Below are positions 50,896 to 62,714 of a stretch of 64,000 bases of DNA, piece after piece. Each line of letters begins with the position of its first letter. Within the stretch, counting starts at the first letter, position 1. The notes beneath the pieces are model-generated. The model had not been told where the DNA came from, ran no database searches, and saw nothing but the letters and a program-made list of their open reading frames with translations. Made by a program: the position numbers and the translations under genes. This DNA comes from Lampropedia puyangensis (GTDB lineage Bacteria > Pseudomonadota > Gammaproteobacteria > Burkholderiales > Burkholderiaceae_C), in contig NZ_STFG01000001.1 of assembly GCF_004833285.1 (NCBI RefSeq), forward strand, positions 248,001-312,000. The letters are read 5' to 3'.

Positions 50896-51885
50896 TTACT
50901 TTTTTTCTGCTAAGTCAAGGCGTTGGATGATTGGCGTCCAGCGAGCAGCTTCTTCTTGCATGTAGCTTGCAAAGGCCTGTGGGGTGGTGGGGGCCGCTTC
51001 CATGGACATGCTGCTTAAGCGAGTCTGGACAGCTTCGTTATTGAGGGCGTCGGTCAATGCTCTGTTGAGTTTCTCGAGAGTGGTTGGAGAGATGCCAGCA
51101 GGAGCAATAAACCCAATCCAGCCTGAGCCTTCAATACCGGGATAGCCTAGTTCTGCGACTGTAGGAACCTCTGGCAGGAAGCTCAGCCTTTTGGTTGAAA
51201 CGACAGCCAATGGTTTGATACGCCCGTCTTTGATTAATGGCATTACAGCGACAGGCGGCAGTGCAGCAAAATTTGTTTCACCCGTGAGCAGGGAAGTGAC
51301 AGCCGCAGGCGAGGATGGGTAGGGCACATGCAGGGCTTGTCCGCCAGTGCGATCTAGCAACAGTTCTACGGCAAGATGTGAAACGGTTCCCGCGCCTGTC
51401 GATGGGAAATTCAGTTTTGCATCTTTGACTTTGGCTGCATCAATCAATTCCTGCAGAGATTGAAAAGGTGAATTCTTTGGTACAACCAGCACGTTGTACT
51501 GGTGCACAGCCAAAGTGATGGGCTGTAGGTCTTTTGAAGGATTGAAGGGGAGCGACTTTTCAATCAGAGGGTTGTTGACTAGCGGCCCTGTGATAGAGAC
51601 ACCAAATGTGTAGCCGTCTGGCTTGGCCTTGGCAATGTCGTTCGTACCAATGTTGCCACTTGCGCCAGGCTTGTTCAGAATGACGATGGGTTTGCCCAGA
51701 GTTTTGCTGGCCTCATCTGCGACAACACGCGACATTGTGTCAGGGCTTGAACCTGGACCAAACGGCACGATGAGGGATAGACTTTTGCTCGGCCAAAGTG
51801 GCGCTGCATCTGTTGCGTTGGCCAAGCCGGCATTGAGTAAACAGGCTGCGATGCCAGCGAACTGTAGAAAGCGTATGGGTTTCAT
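50896..51885 (-). CDS. Bug-type periplasmic substrate-binding protein (TTT family)
   Basis: A 329-residue member of the tripartite tricarboxylate (Bug) receptors so abundant in Burkholderiales. It begins with a signal peptide (MKPIRFLQFAGIAACLLNAG, cleavage near LANA), then LWPSKSLSLIVPFGPGSSPD, IVILNKPGASGNIGTNDIAK, PDGYTFGVSITGPLVNNPLI and VPTVAELGYPGIEGSGWIGF, all family marks. ATG 51885 has AAGGAG 6 bases upstream. No TctA/TctB membrane genes are near, as is common for orphan Bug proteins. The ligand is unknown. Confidence 0.92.
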   Translation of the reverse strand: MKPIRFLQFAGIAACLLNAGLANATDAAPLWPSKSLSLIVPFGPGSSPDTMSRVVADEASKTLGKPIVILNKPGASGNIGTNDIAKAKPDGYTFGVSITGPLVNNPLIEKSLPFNPSKDLQPITLAVHQYNVLVVPKNSPFQSLQELIDAAKVKDAKLNFPSTGAGTVSHLAVELLLDRTGGQALHVPYPSSPAAVTSLLTGETNFAALPPVAVMPLIKDGRIKPLAVVSTKRLSFLPEVPTVAELGYPGIEGSGWIGFIAPAGISPTTLEKLNRALTDALNNEAVQTRLSSMSMEAAPTTPQAFASYMQEEAARWTPIIQRLDLAEKK

Positions 51886-52117
51886 GCTGTCTCCTTGTGG
51901 GGCTGCAAATAGTGGGCTGTACTTGAAATTACCGGTGCAGGGAAAATCGGCTGCCATGATAGCTATAGAAATGAATTGCCGTGCACCACTCTCCTAATGA
52001 GATGGCTGATTTCTTCAGGTGTGATAGCGCCTAGTCAGCTATAGCTGAAAGTCAAGATGGGGATGTACTGGCAGTGTCTGTGCTGATTGGATGCCTGGCA
52101 TGTTGGTATTTGGCGTG

Positions 52118-52180
52118 TTGACAATAAGCCTACAAGCTGGCTGAGAAATGTACTGCGCTGAAAGCATTGCTTTTTATAAT
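52118..52180 (+). promoter_or_regulatory. candidate atp operon promoter region
   Basis: A perfect TATAAT lies at 52175-52180, 29 bases before the atpI ATG, with a weak -35. A separate TTGACA stands at 52118-52123 but its expected -10 (CTGAGA) is poor. The first is the likelier start region for the atp operon. Confidence 0.45.
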
Positions 52181-52209
52181 CGCGCGCTTGTATCAAACAG
52201 TGAGCAGTC

Positions 52210-52716
52210 ATGGTGGCGAATTCAGAGTTCTTGCAAGATCGCCCGAAGCGTGAAGAAGTGCGGATGCCTGCATATCCAGACGAAGACGAAGGTCTTGACG
52301 ATGGCGGTGACCATGTTGAACCGCTGACTGCTGCGCAAGCGCAGGCATGGCGGCAAACGCATTGGCAGCCTTCACCTTGGCGTGTTCTACAGTGGCAAGC
52401 TGCTGCAGCAATCGGCGTAGGCTTGTTGATTTGGGGTTTTAGCAGGGATTCTGTGGCTATAATCTCGTGGTTTTACGGGGCCTTGGCGGTGTGGCTTCCC
52501 GCCCTTATGTTTGCCAAGGTCGTTGTCAGCCAGCCTGCGTTAGGCATCTTGGTTATGTTTGAGATGTTTAAGTTGTTGCTGAATGTGATGCTGCTTGCGT
52601 TGGCGCCACTGCTGCTGGATCAGGTCGCCTGGGTGTATTTACTGGGTGCCGTCGTATTGACTGTGAATATGTACTGGGTCGCGCCTATTTTGATGGCGCG
52701 ATGCAGACGTGTGTAG
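52210..52716 (+). CDS. atpI: ATP synthase assembly protein AtpI
   Basis: The 168-residue protein has a polar, acidic N-terminus (PAYPDEDEGLDDGGDHVEPL) and four hydrophobic segments from about residue 60 (WQAAAAIGVGLLIWGFS; AIISWFYGALAVWLPALMF; LVMFEMFKLLLNVMLLALAP; VAWVYLLGAVVLTVNMYWVA). This is the topology of AtpI, a helper of c-ring assembly in the membrane. Similarity is weak, as usual; position at the head of the atp operon is the main evidence. atpB starts 21 bases after its stop. Confidence 0.88.
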   Translation: MVANSEFLQDRPKREEVRMPAYPDEDEGLDDGGDHVEPLTAAQAQAWRQTHWQPSPWRVLQWQAAAAIGVGLLIWGFSRDSVAIISWFYGALAVWLPALMFAKVVVSQPALGILVMFEMFKLLLNVMLLALAPLLLDQVAWVYLLGAVVLTVNMYWVAPILMARCRRV

Positions 52717-52737
52717 AACGATTGAAAGAATTGACTT

Positions 52738-53616
52738 ATGGCTGCAAATGCTGGAGCACCGACCGCAAGTGAGTACATTGTTCACCACTTGGGGCATTGG
52801 ACGAACCTCAAGCAGGGGTTTATTGTTGATTTTTCTGTTGTCAATTTTGACTCCATTGTGATCGCCTTGGTGTTGGGTTTGCTTGCTGTTTTTGTGCTTC
52901 GTTCTGCAGCGGTAAAGGCTACATCGGGTGTTCCTGGTCGATTTCAAGCGGCTGTTGAACTTTTAGTTGAAATGGTTGATAGCCAAGCTAAGGCCAATAT
53001 CCATAACGCTGAGAGTCGCAAATTTATCGCTCCTTTGGCGCTAACTGTGTTTGTTTGGATTTTCTTGATGAACGCAATGGATTTGCTGCCGGTTGATTTG
53101 TTGCCCTATTTGTGGGGGCAAGGCTATGCGGCGGCTGGAGGTGATCCTTCTCATGCTTACTTGCGTGTGGTTCCGACTGCTGATTTGTCTACAACATTTG
53201 GTCTTTCGATTGCGGTTTTGGCTTTGTGTCTCTACTACTCAGTCAAGATCAAAGGCTGGGGCGGTTGGGCGCATGAATTGGTAACGGCACCTTTTGGTAC
53301 GTCTAAGAATCCTGTGTTTGCGGTCATTTTGGGTGTCGTGAATTTCTTGATGCAGATTATTGAGTACGTTTCCAAGACGGTTTCTCATGGCATGCGATTG
53401 TTTGGCAATATGTATGCTGGTGAATTGGTCTTTATGCTGATTGCGCTGATGGGTGGCTACGCGGCACTTTCATTTGGCGGTGCGATGATGGGTGTTGGCC
53501 ATGTCATTGCAGGTACGATTTGGGCGATTTTCCACATTTTGGTGATTACGCTTCAGGCGTTCATCTTCATGATGTTGGCGCTCATTTATCTGGGTCAGGC
53601 GCACAGCGCACACTAA
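52738..53616 (+). CDS. atpB: F1Fo ATP synthase subunit a
   Basis: Subunit a forms the two proton half-channels against the c-ring. The 292-residue product has five or six membrane helices; the conserved Arg is in the helix VSHGMRLFGNMYAGELVFML near residue 220, and the end has AFIFMMLALIYLGQAHSAH. The N-terminal extension (MAANAGAPTASEYIVHHLGH) is longer than in E. coli. It follows atpI and precedes atpE by 89 bases. Confidence 0.96.
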   Translation: MAANAGAPTASEYIVHHLGHWTNLKQGFIVDFSVVNFDSIVIALVLGLLAVFVLRSAAVKATSGVPGRFQAAVELLVEMVDSQAKANIHNAESRKFIAPLALTVFVWIFLMNAMDLLPVDLLPYLWGQGYAAAGGDPSHAYLRVVPTADLSTTFGLSIAVLALCLYYSVKIKGWGGWAHELVTAPFGTSKNPVFAVILGVVNFLMQIIEYVSKTVSHGMRLFGNMYAGELVFMLIALMGGYAALSFGGAMMGVGHVIAGTIWAIFHILVITLQAFIFMMLALIYLGQAHSAH

Positions 53617-53702
53617 GACTTGGTTTTTTAACGGGTGTTCTTTTTCATGTTGGATGCCCTCTCTTGTTTTTTTCTTTTTCATCTCCACTAACTGAAGGAT
53701 AA

Positions 53703-53966
<264 letters not shown>

Positions 53967-53999
53967 TTTCATTCAACGCCACGAAAGAGAGGTGTTGTA

Positions 54000-54470
54000 A
54001 TGAATATTAATTCGACACTGTTCTTTCAAGCCATTGTCTTTCTGATTTTGGTGTGGTTCACGATGAAGTTCGTGTGGCCCCCAATTGCGAAGGCTTTGGA
54101 TGAAAGAGCGCAAAAAATTGCTGATGGGCTGGCTGCAGCGGATAAAGCAAAAACTGAGTTGGCAACTGCCAATACCAAGGTTGAGCAGCAGTTGGCTGCA
54201 TCTCGTAATGAGACTGCATCTTTGCTGGCTGATGCTGAGCGTCGTGCTCAAGCTATCGTCGATGAGGCGAGAGCGCGCGCATCAGTAGAAGCTGAAAAAA
54301 TCTTGGCGCAGGCCAAGGCTGATGCGGATCAACAAGTGGTGCAAGCTCGTGAATTGCTGCGCGATCAAGTCGCTGGTTTGGCGGTCAAAGGTGCGGAGCA
54401 GATTTTGCGTAAAGAAGTCAATGCCACTGTGCATGCTGATTTACTCAATCGCCTCAAGGCAGAACTGTAA
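54000..54470 (+). CDS. atpF: F1Fo ATP synthase subunit b
   Basis: The 156-residue peripheral-stalk subunit has one N-terminal helix ([20 protein letters not shown]) and a long charged helix rich in Ala, Glu and Lys ([20 protein letters not shown] and on), ending in the dimerisation and delta-binding region. Its length matches E. coli b (156). GAGAGGTG lies before the ATG. Confidence 0.96.
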   Translation: MNINSTLFFQAIVFLILVWFTMKFVWPPIAKALDERAQKIADGLAAADKAKTELATANTKVEQQLAASRNETASLLADAERRAQAIVDEARARASVEAEKILAQAKADADQQVVQARELLRDQVAGLAVKGAEQILRKEVNATVHADLLNRLKAEL

Positions 54471-54481
54471 AAGGGGGCTCT

Positions 54482-55015
54482 ATGGCAGAATTGGCCACTA
54501 TTGCCCGCCCATACGCTGAGGCGCTGTTCAAGGCGGCAGCTGGAGTAGGGGTTGAGCAAATCCAGCAATGGTTGGACGCATTTGCTGCTGTTGCTTCCAA
54601 TGAAGATGTGCTGCGCGTAGCGCAAAGCCCAAAAGTGAATCGCGAGCAAGTGATTTCGCTGTTCGCAGGTTTGGCCAATGGCGATGTGCCAAATTTGGTC
54701 AGTAATTTTTTGGGCGCCGTGGTTGATAACGATCGTCTGGCTGCATTGCCTTTGGTGGCTGCGCAGTTTCGTGCGTTGGTTAACGACAAAGATGGCGCTG
54801 CCGATGCGGATGTGTTTAGCGCATTCCCGATTTCCGATGCGGAGCTACAAGCTTTGCGCCCAACGCTTGAGAAGCGTTTTGGCCGCAAACTCAATCTGTC
54901 TGTAAAGATGGATGAGGCCCTGATCGGTGGTGTTCGGGTAATCGTGGGTGACGAGGAGTTTGATACCTCCGTCAAAGCCCGTTTGGAACAAATGAAAGCA
55001 GCACTGACGGCTTGA
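54482..55015 (+). CDS. atpH: F1Fo ATP synthase subunit delta
   Basis: The 177-residue delta subunit joins the peripheral stalk to the F1 head. The start [18 protein letters not shown] is the family signature, and the C-terminal part has [20 protein letters not shown] with the conserved GG. It lies 11 bases after atpF and 46 before atpA. Confidence 0.95.
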   Translation: MAELATIARPYAEALFKAAAGVGVEQIQQWLDAFAAVASNEDVLRVAQSPKVNREQVISLFAGLANGDVPNLVSNFLGAVVDNDRLAALPLVAAQFRALVNDKDGAADADVFSAFPISDAELQALRPTLEKRFGRKLNLSVKMDEALIGGVRVIVGDEEFDTSVKARLEQMKAALTA

Positions 55016-55061
55016 TAGCCGCTTTAGTGTTTGTAATCAATCAAGCAACAAGGAACGAGTC

Positions 55062-56615
55062 ATGCAACTCAATCCAGCAGAAATTTCTGAGCTGATTAAA
55101 AGCCGTATCGAAGGCCTGGAATCCAGTGCTGACGTCAGAAACCAAGGAACTGTGGTTTCTGTGACCGACGGTATCGTCCGTGTTCATGGCCTGTCTGAGG
55201 TAATGCAGGGCGAAATGCTGGAATTTCCAGCAGACAAAAATGGCAATGCCACTTACGGCCTCGCATTGAACTTGGAGCGAGACTCCGTTGGTGCCGTGAT
55301 TTTGGGTGAGTACGAGCACATCTCCGAAGGCGACGTTGTTAAAACAACTGGCCGTATTTTGGAAGTGCCTGTCGGTCCAGAATTGGTTGGTCGTGTGGTG
55401 AATGCTTTGGGTCAGCCAATTGATGGCAAAGGCCCAATCAATGCCAAGCAAACTGACGTGATTGAAAAGGTGGCCCCAGGCGTGATTGCACGTCAATCTG
55501 TGGATCAGCCTTTGCAAACCGGTTTGAAAGCGATTGATGCGATGGTCCCAGTGGGCCGCGGTCAGCGCGAACTGATCATTGGTGATCGTCAGACTGGTAA
55601 AACAGCTGTGGCGATCGACGCGATCATCAACCAAAAAGGTCAAGGCGTTACCTGTATCTACGTGGCGATTGGTCAAAAGGCCTCTTCCGTCAAGAACGTG
55701 GTGCGCGCTTTGGAACAAGCCGGCGCGATGGAATTCACTATCGTCGTAGCTGCTACAGCTTCTGAGTCTGCTGCGATGCAATACGTGTCCGCCTACTCTG
55801 GTTGCACCATGGGCGAATACTTCCGTGACCGTGGCCAAGATGCGCTGATCGTGTATGACGACTTGTCTAAACAAGCCGTGGCCTACCGTCAAGTGTCTTT
55901 GTTGCTGCGCCGTCCACCAGGCCGTGAAGCTTACCCTGGCGATGTGTTCTATCTGCACAGCCGTTTGCTCGAACGCGCTGCTCGCGTGAATGCCGACTAC
56001 GTGGCTGAATTCACCAAAGGTGAAGTGACTGGCAAAACTGGTTCTTTGACTGCGTTGCCAATCATCGAAACCCAAGCTGGTGACGTGTCGGCATTCGTGC
56101 CAACCAACGTGATCTCGATTACTGACGGTCAGATTTTCCTGGAATCGAACCTGTTCAATGCCGGTATCCGTCCTGCGATTAACGCTGGTATTTCGGTGTC
56201 TCGCGTTGGTGGCGCAGCCCAAACCAAGCTGGTGAAAAATCTGTCTGGTGGTATCCGTACCGACTTGGCCCAGTATCGTGAATTGGCCGCGTTTGCGCAG
56301 TTCGCTTCTGACTTGGATGAAGCTACTCGTAAACAGCTTGACCGTGGTGCACGCGTGACTGAATTGCTCAAGCAAGCCCAGTACTCACCGTTGAACATCG
56401 CGTTGATGGGTGCATCGCTGTTTGCTGCCAATAAAGGCTACCTGGACGATATCGAAGTCAAGCGCGTGCTGGACTTCGAAAAAGGCCTGCATCAGTATCT
56501 GCAAACATCGCAAGGCGCACTGTTGGACAAGCTGCTCGACAAGAAAGCTTTGGACAAAGACGCAGAAGCGGAACTGGCCTCTGCCATTGAATCCTTCAAG
56601 AGATCGTTCGCCTAA
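55062..56615 (+). CDS. atpA: F1Fo ATP synthase subunit alpha
   Basis: The 517-residue regulatory F1 subunit with nucleotide site [16 protein letters not shown] (about 170-185), the strand [14 protein letters not shown] and the signature [20 protein letters not shown]. The start [20 protein letters not shown] is typical. AAGGAACGAGTC precedes the ATG. Strong codon bias gives long open frames on the opposite strand, which are not genes. Confidence 0.98.
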   Translation: MQLNPAEISELIKSRIEGLESSADVRNQGTVVSVTDGIVRVHGLSEVMQGEMLEFPADKNGNATYGLALNLERDSVGAVILGEYEHISEGDVVKTTGRILEVPVGPELVGRVVNALGQPIDGKGPINAKQTDVIEKVAPGVIARQSVDQPLQTGLKAIDAMVPVGRGQRELIIGDRQTGKTAVAIDAIINQKGQGVTCIYVAIGQKASSVKNVVRALEQAGAMEFTIVVAATASESAAMQYVSAYSGCTMGEYFRDRGQDALIVYDDLSKQAVAYRQVSLLLRRPPGREAYPGDVFYLHSRLLERAARVNADYVAEFTKGEVTGKTGSLTALPIIETQAGDVSAFVPTNVISITDGQIFLESNLFNAGIRPAINAGISVSRVGGAAQTKLVKNLSGGIRTDLAQYRELAAFAQFASDLDEATRKQLDRGARVTELLKQAQYSPLNIALMGASLFAANKGYLDDIEVKRVLDFEKGLHQYLQTSQGALLDKLLDKKALDKDAEAELASAIESFKRSFA

Positions 56616-56649
56616 GTTGGCGTGTCAACCTCATTGAAAGGAGTTTTCT

Positions 56650-57522
56650 ATGGCAAGTGGTAAGGAAATACGCGGCAAGATCAAATCGGTGGAAAACACC
56701 AAAAAGATCACCAAAGCCATGGAAATGGTGGCCGCGTCCAAAATGCGCAAAGCACAAGAGCGCATGCAAGCTGCACGCCCTTATAGCGAGAAAATCCGTA
56801 CGATTGCTGCCCACTTGGCAGCAGCCAATCCTGAGTATCGTCACTCCTTTATGGTGAGCAACGATGCCAAGGCTGCTGGCGTAATCGTCGTGACGACCGA
56901 CAAAGGGCTGTGCGGTGGCATGAACACCAACGTGCTGCGCGCAGTGACAAACAAAATCGGTGAGCTGCAAAAGCAAGGGCAATCTGTCCGTGCTGTAGCC
57001 ATTGGCGGCAAGGGTTTGGGGTTTCTCAACCGTATTGGCGCACCGGTAGTGGCGGAAGTCACTGGCTTGGGCGATACGCCGCGTCTGGAGGCCTTGATTG
57101 GCCCCGTGAAGGCGTTGCTGGATGCTTATGTGGCTGGTGAAATCAATGCCGTGTATTTGAGCTATACCAAGTTCATCAACACCATGCGCCAAGAGTCTGT
57201 GATTGAGCAGCTGTTGCCGCTTCAACCTGAGCATCTGGATAAAAAAGACGCTCAAAAAGGTGGTGATTGGGACTACATCTACGAACCAGATGCACAGACC
57301 GTCATTGACGAGCTGCTGGTGCGTTATGTGGAATCCTTGATCTATGCAGCAGTGGCCGACAACATGGCTTCTGAGCAATCTGCCCGGATGGTGGCCATGA
57401 AGGCTGCGACCGACAACGCAGGTACTGTGATCAAAGATCTCAAGCTCGTCTACAACAAAACACGCCAAGCAGCGATTACGACCGAGTTGTCCGAAATCGT
57501 GGCTGGTGCGGCAGCCGTCTAA
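56650..57522 (+). CDS. atpG: F1Fo ATP synthase subunit gamma
   Basis: The 290-residue central-shaft subunit. The N-terminal helix ([36 protein letters not shown]) and the C-terminal helix ([49 protein letters not shown]) form the coiled coil that turns inside the alpha-beta ring. AAAGGAG precedes the ATG. Length agrees with E. coli (287). Confidence 0.97.
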   Translation: MASGKEIRGKIKSVENTKKITKAMEMVAASKMRKAQERMQAARPYSEKIRTIAAHLAAANPEYRHSFMVSNDAKAAGVIVVTTDKGLCGGMNTNVLRAVTNKIGELQKQGQSVRAVAIGGKGLGFLNRIGAPVVAEVTGLGDTPRLEALIGPVKALLDAYVAGEINAVYLSYTKFINTMRQESVIEQLLPLQPEHLDKKDAQKGGDWDYIYEPDAQTVIDELLVRYVESLIYAAVADNMASEQSARMVAMKAATDNAGTVIKDLKLVYNKTRQAAITTELSEIVAGAAAV

Positions 57523-57531
57523 ACATTTTGA

Positions 57532-58950
<1,419 letters not shown>

Positions 58951-59032
58951 TCTCCAAAGCCTTAGGCGGCCAAGTGATTCATATAGTGAATTACTTGGTC
59001 AGTTTCAATCCTAACCGTTGCAAGGAACGCCA

Positions 59033-59449
59033 ATGAGCACCATTCATGTCGACGTGGTCAGCGCCGAAGAATCTATTTTTTCGGGCGAAGCCAAGTTTGT
59101 CGCGCTGCCGGGCGAATCCGGTGAATTGGGTATTCTGCCGCGCCACGTCCCTTTGATCACACGTATCAAACCGGGTTCTGTGCGTATCGAATTGCCTGAT
59201 GGCAAAGAAGAGTTTGTGTTTGTGGCTGGTGGCATCTTGGAAGTGCAGCCCGATCGCGTTACTGTGTTGTCTGACACGGCTGTGCGTGGTGCGGATCTGG
59301 ACGAAGAGAAACTCAACAAGGCCAAACAAGCAGCAGAAGATTCTATGCGCAACGCCAAAAGCGATATTGACTTGGCAAGTGCCCAGTCTGAATTGGCTGT
59401 TTTGGCCGCCGAACTGGCAGCTTTGCGCAGATTCCGCCAAAAGCGTTAA
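59033..59449 (+). CDS. atpC: F1Fo ATP synthase subunit epsilon
   Basis: The 138-residue subunit has the N-terminal beta-sandwich ([47 protein letters not shown]) and two C-terminal helices ([20 protein letters not shown] onward) that can block rotation. ATG 59033 has AAGGA 6 bases upstream. It is the last gene of the operon. Confidence 0.96.
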   Translation: MSTIHVDVVSAEESIFSGEAKFVALPGESGELGILPRHVPLITRIKPGSVRIELPDGKEEFVFVAGGILEVQPDRVTVLSDTAVRGADLDEEKLNKAKQAAEDSMRNAKSDIDLASAQSELAVLAAELAALRRFRQKR

Positions 59450-59503
59450 CCTTAGCAATGCATTCGTTTGAGTGCGCTGTGTATTGCTTTCGTTCAATGT
59501 ATG

Positions 59504-59532
59504 AAAACCGTTGCCTTGGCAACGGTTTTTTT
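59504..59532 (+). terminator. strong intrinsic terminator of the atp operon
   Basis: AAAACCGTTGC pairs perfectly with GCAACGGTTTT over a CTTG loop and is followed by seven T, about 55 bases after the atpC stop. Confidence 0.95.
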
Positions 59533-59621
59533 ATGCATGCTATTTCAGTAAGGTCTGTCTGATGCTTGTCTTGCCAAACTCAAGCAAGTACCTTTATTCA
59601 TGACCGTTTTGATAGTTTGTT

Positions 59622-60860
59622 ATGACACATGTTGCTGTGATTGGTGCTGGTATCACTGGCGTAACGACTGCCTATAGCTTGGTTCAGGCGGGATTTGAAG
59701 TATCTGTGCTGGATCGCCACCGCTATCCAGCAATGGAAACATCTTTTGCCAATGGCGGCCAACTCTCGGCGAGCCATACTGAAGTTTGGAACAGTATGGA
59801 GACCCTGAAGAAGGCTTTTTCTTGGATGCGAACCAAAGAGGCCCCGCTGCTTTTTAACCCTCGTTTTTCCTGGCATAAATACAGTTGGTTGGCTGAATTT
59901 ATGTATCAAATCCGCCATCACCGTGTTAACAGTGTTGCTTGTACGCGTTTGGCGATTGAGGCGCGCCGCCACTTATTTGCAATGGCAACAGCCGAAGGCA
60001 TTGATTTTGATTTGGAGCAGCGGGGCATCTTGCATCTTTATCATGATCGTGTGTCTTTTGAGCAAGCGTCGCACGCCACGCAATTGCTCAAAGAAGGGGG
60101 CCTAGAGCGCTCTCCAGTCACCAATGAAGAAATCCATCAGTTGGAACCAAGCCTACGCGGGCGTTACTTTGGCGGTTTTTACACCCCAAGTGATTCGACG
60201 GGAGACATTCATAAGTTCACGCGTGGACTTGCCAGAGCTTGCGCGCGCAAAGGTGTGGCTTTTATTCAAGACGCAGTAGTCCAGTACATCAAAACGCACT
60301 CTAGTGGTGTTGAGGTGCAATGGAAAAATGGCTGTGGTAAGGACGGGCTGCAACCAATAGCGTCCCTGCACTGCGACGCGGTGGTAGTTTGCGCTGGCGT
60401 TGGAAGCCGACACTTGGCCAACATGCTGGGTGACCGTATCAATGTCTACCCGGTGAAAGGTTACTCTGTTACGGTGGACTTGTCTGATGCCGACAGCGTA
60501 GCCAATGCCCCGTGGGTTAGTCTGTTAGATGAACAGGCGAAAATTGTGACCAGCCGGCTTGGTGAGAACCGGCTGCGCGTTGCAGGTACAGCAGAGTTCA
60601 GTGGGGAAAATTGGGATATTCGAGCCGACCGTATCCGACCGTTAGTGCAATGGGTGCGCGATAACCTGCAAGTAGAAACTGAAAAGGTCACCCCATGGGC
60701 AGGTTTGCGCCCGATGACGCCCTCCATGCTGCCAGTCGTCGCACGCGGTAAACGGCCACGGGTGTACTACAACACTGGCCATGGGCATTTGGGTTGGACG
60801 CTTTCAGGCGCAACGGCTGCTATGGTTACGAGTTTGGTTCACAACGATCTTCCGAGCTGA
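59622..60860 (+). CDS. D-amino-acid dehydrogenase-like FAD oxidoreductase
   Basis: The 412-residue flavoprotein is of the DadA/DAO type: FAD motif VAVIGAGITGVTTAYSLVQA with GFEVSVLDR (residues 3-32), SFANGGQLSASHTEVWNS as in DadA, LYHDRVSFEQ, the second FAD region TPSDSTGDIHKFTRGLA and the end NTGHGHLGWTLSGATAAMV. DadA oxidises D-amino acids at the membrane and passes electrons to quinone. No alanine racemase gene (dadX) is near, so the substrate is open. It follows the atp terminator and is a single gene. Confidence 0.88.
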   Translation: MTHVAVIGAGITGVTTAYSLVQAGFEVSVLDRHRYPAMETSFANGGQLSASHTEVWNSMETLKKAFSWMRTKEAPLLFNPRFSWHKYSWLAEFMYQIRHHRVNSVACTRLAIEARRHLFAMATAEGIDFDLEQRGILHLYHDRVSFEQASHATQLLKEGGLERSPVTNEEIHQLEPSLRGRYFGGFYTPSDSTGDIHKFTRGLARACARKGVAFIQDAVVQYIKTHSSGVEVQWKNGCGKDGLQPIASLHCDAVVVCAGVGSRHLANMLGDRINVYPVKGYSVTVDLSDADSVANAPWVSLLDEQAKIVTSRLGENRLRVAGTAEFSGENWDIRADRIRPLVQWVRDNLQVETEKVTPWAGLRPMTPSMLPVVARGKRPRVYYNTGHGHLGWTLSGATAAMVTSLVHNDLPS

Positions 60861-60893
60861 TTCCTTGATGTGTATTGATGAAACTGCGAGTTT

Positions 60894-62450
60894 TTATTTC
60901 ACAAGCAGATTCCCCATCATGCCCAAGTCTTCATGCTCAAGAATGTGGCAATGGAACATGCGCAATCCCGGCTCAGTGATGCGCATGCGCAGCTTGGCAC
61001 TTTCTCCTGCCTTCAGGTTGATGGTGTCGCGCCAAGCTAAGAAGGGTTCAGGCGTCGTGATGCCATCTAGGTTGCGCTCGAGCACTTGAAAGTGTCCGCC
61101 ATGGATGTGGAAGGGGTGCTCCATGCCCATGGCCGTTGCGTTAATGACCGTCCATTCTTCGACTTCACCCAGACGGCCTTCAATGTCGATGCGTTCCATG
61201 TCGTAAGCCTGCCCGTTGACGAGAAAGAGCATGTCTTGCGGGCGCTCATAAGGATTGCTTGGTGCAGGGGCTTCTAGGTCTACAAAATCGGAGAATGCGA
61301 CCATATGCTCCGCTGTTGGATTCTCCAGCGCTGCAATGGGACGCAAGGTGTCAGGAACGGGTAACGTGGTTTTAGATGTAGGCACTATATCCACATCGGC
61401 AAGCACTCTGCGCGGCGATGGCCCAGCCAACCGTCCCATGGCGCCACGGTCATAAGGTTCTGCTACCAATTGCACGCGTGAGCCGCCTTGGCTTGGGGCT
61501 GTGACGATGATTTCGGCCCGTTCTGCTGGGGCGAGCAATAGCTCCGTTAACCCATGCACTGGTGCTGTCAACAGGCCTCCATCTGTTGCGACTTGGCTGA
61601 AAACCAAACCGTCCAGGCTCAAACGCAGGTAGCGGGCGCTACACGCATTCCAAATGCGCCAGCGTTGTGTACCGACGAGGGTAATCAATGGCAAATGCAA
61701 ACCATTGATCAGTACAAATTGACCCTCTCGGCCATTCATCCAATCTTCCCGATCATTGGGGGCAACCGTGCCATCTGCAGCCAGTTTCAAATCGGAGATA
61801 AATAGTTCTTGTTCTGGAATGTGGCGCAATGGATCGTTGCGATCGCGCACGATGAATGCACCAGCCAAGCCTCGGTAGACCTGCTCTGCGGTCATCATGT
61901 GGGGGTGGGGGTGATACCAGTGTGAACCAGCACTGCCTGCAGGCAGTGTGAAGTGGTAGCGGCGTTTTCCGCCTGCAGGAATGAAGTCTTGGGGGGCACC
62001 ATCTTGGTCTGCAGGCACTGCGAGGCCATGCCAATGGACGGTCGAGGCTTGCGGCAGTAGATTGAAGAAATCAATCTCGATTTGGTCGCCTTCATAGGCC
62101 TCAATCAGCGGCCCTGGGGTGCTGTGGTTGTAGCAATAAAAGGGGGTAGGTGGTAGCGATTGCCCCAGCTTCAGACGTGCTGGCGCAGCAACCAAACGGC
62201 TGCGAAACAAATTGCCTCGTCTGGCTCTGTTGACCAGGCGTGGCAGCGGTTGTAGCGGTCGGTGTTGCGGCAGACTCGACAATGGGGCCAAAGCTATTGG
62301 GCCCGTATAGACAGGTGCATCCATTGCTCCATGCGAAGCCATGCCCGGCATATTGCTGGCCAAGGCTGAACGCAAAGGATGGGACAGGAGTGAGCCTGCA
62401 CCCAAGCCTAAAAGGAGAATGCGGCGCTTGCGGGAGGGTGTGGAGGACAT
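60894..62450 (-). CDS. multicopper oxidase, Tat-exported
   Basis: A 518-residue three-domain cupredoxin oxidase. The signal (SRKRRILLLGLGAGSLLSHP) has a twin-arginine pair, so export is probably by Tat. The four copper-binding His motifs are in place: HWHGLAVP, HWYHPHPH, HPFHIHGGHF and HCHILEHEDLGMM with the type 1 Cys in HCHIL. The closest well-known relatives are CueO/CotA-type laccases, but no Met-rich loop is seen. Possible roles are copper tolerance, metal oxidation or phenol oxidation. No copper regulator or pump adjoins. Confidence 0.9.
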   Translation of the reverse strand: MSSTPSRKRRILLLGLGAGSLLSHPLRSALASNMPGMASHGAMDAPVYTGPIALAPLSSLPQHRPLQPLPRLVNRARRGNLFRSRLVAAPARLKLGQSLPPTPFYCYNHSTPGPLIEAYEGDQIEIDFFNLLPQASTVHWHGLAVPADQDGAPQDFIPAGGKRRYHFTLPAGSAGSHWYHPHPHMMTAEQVYRGLAGAFIVRDRNDPLRHIPEQELFISDLKLAADGTVAPNDREDWMNGREGQFVLINGLHLPLITLVGTQRWRIWNACSARYLRLSLDGLVFSQVATDGGLLTAPVHGLTELLLAPAERAEIIVTAPSQGGSRVQLVAEPYDRGAMGRLAGPSPRRVLADVDIVPTSKTTLPVPDTLRPIAALENPTAEHMVAFSDFVDLEAPAPSNPYERPQDMLFLVNGQAYDMERIDIEGRLGEVEEWTVINATAMGMEHPFHIHGGHFQVLERNLDGITTPEPFLAWRDTINLKAGESAKLRMRITEPGLRMFHCHILEHEDLGMMGNLLVK

Positions 62451-62655
62451 AGAGCAACAGCAACAGCAAAAGGAAATTCAATTGCACAGCCCCGTGGCAC
62501 TAACCCTATTGAGTTGACCCAGTGTGCAGTGCACAAGGGGTTGAGCATACCTTGAATCATTTGCTTTGCCTCAATACTCCAATGGAGGAGTCAAGGTTTG
62601 GCCTGCGAGTGAATCCGTCCTTGGCATAGCAATTTTCGTATCCATGGCGCTGAAT

Positions 62656-62699
62656 GCAGCGCTTTTAAGGCCGTGCTTGTGACGGCTCAAAAGCGTTGC
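62656..62699. repeat. large two-part hairpin between multicopper oxidase and ygiQ
   Basis: GCAGCGCTTTT (62656-62666) pairs with AAAAGCGTTGC (62689-62699), and GGCCGT with ACGGCT inside, giving 17 pairs and a 7-base loop. It stands just after the ygiQ stop, but no T run follows on the minus strand, so simple termination is not assured. Confidence 0.6.
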
Positions 62700-62714
62700 T
62701 TTGGCAGGCATGCA

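Noticed and set aside
55041-56375. A 444-residue open frame opposite atpA
   Set aside because: Antisense shadow of strong codon bias in atpA; the product is His/Thr/Asn-rich and has no known domain. The similar frame opposite atpG and atpD (56596-57876) was rejected for the same reason.
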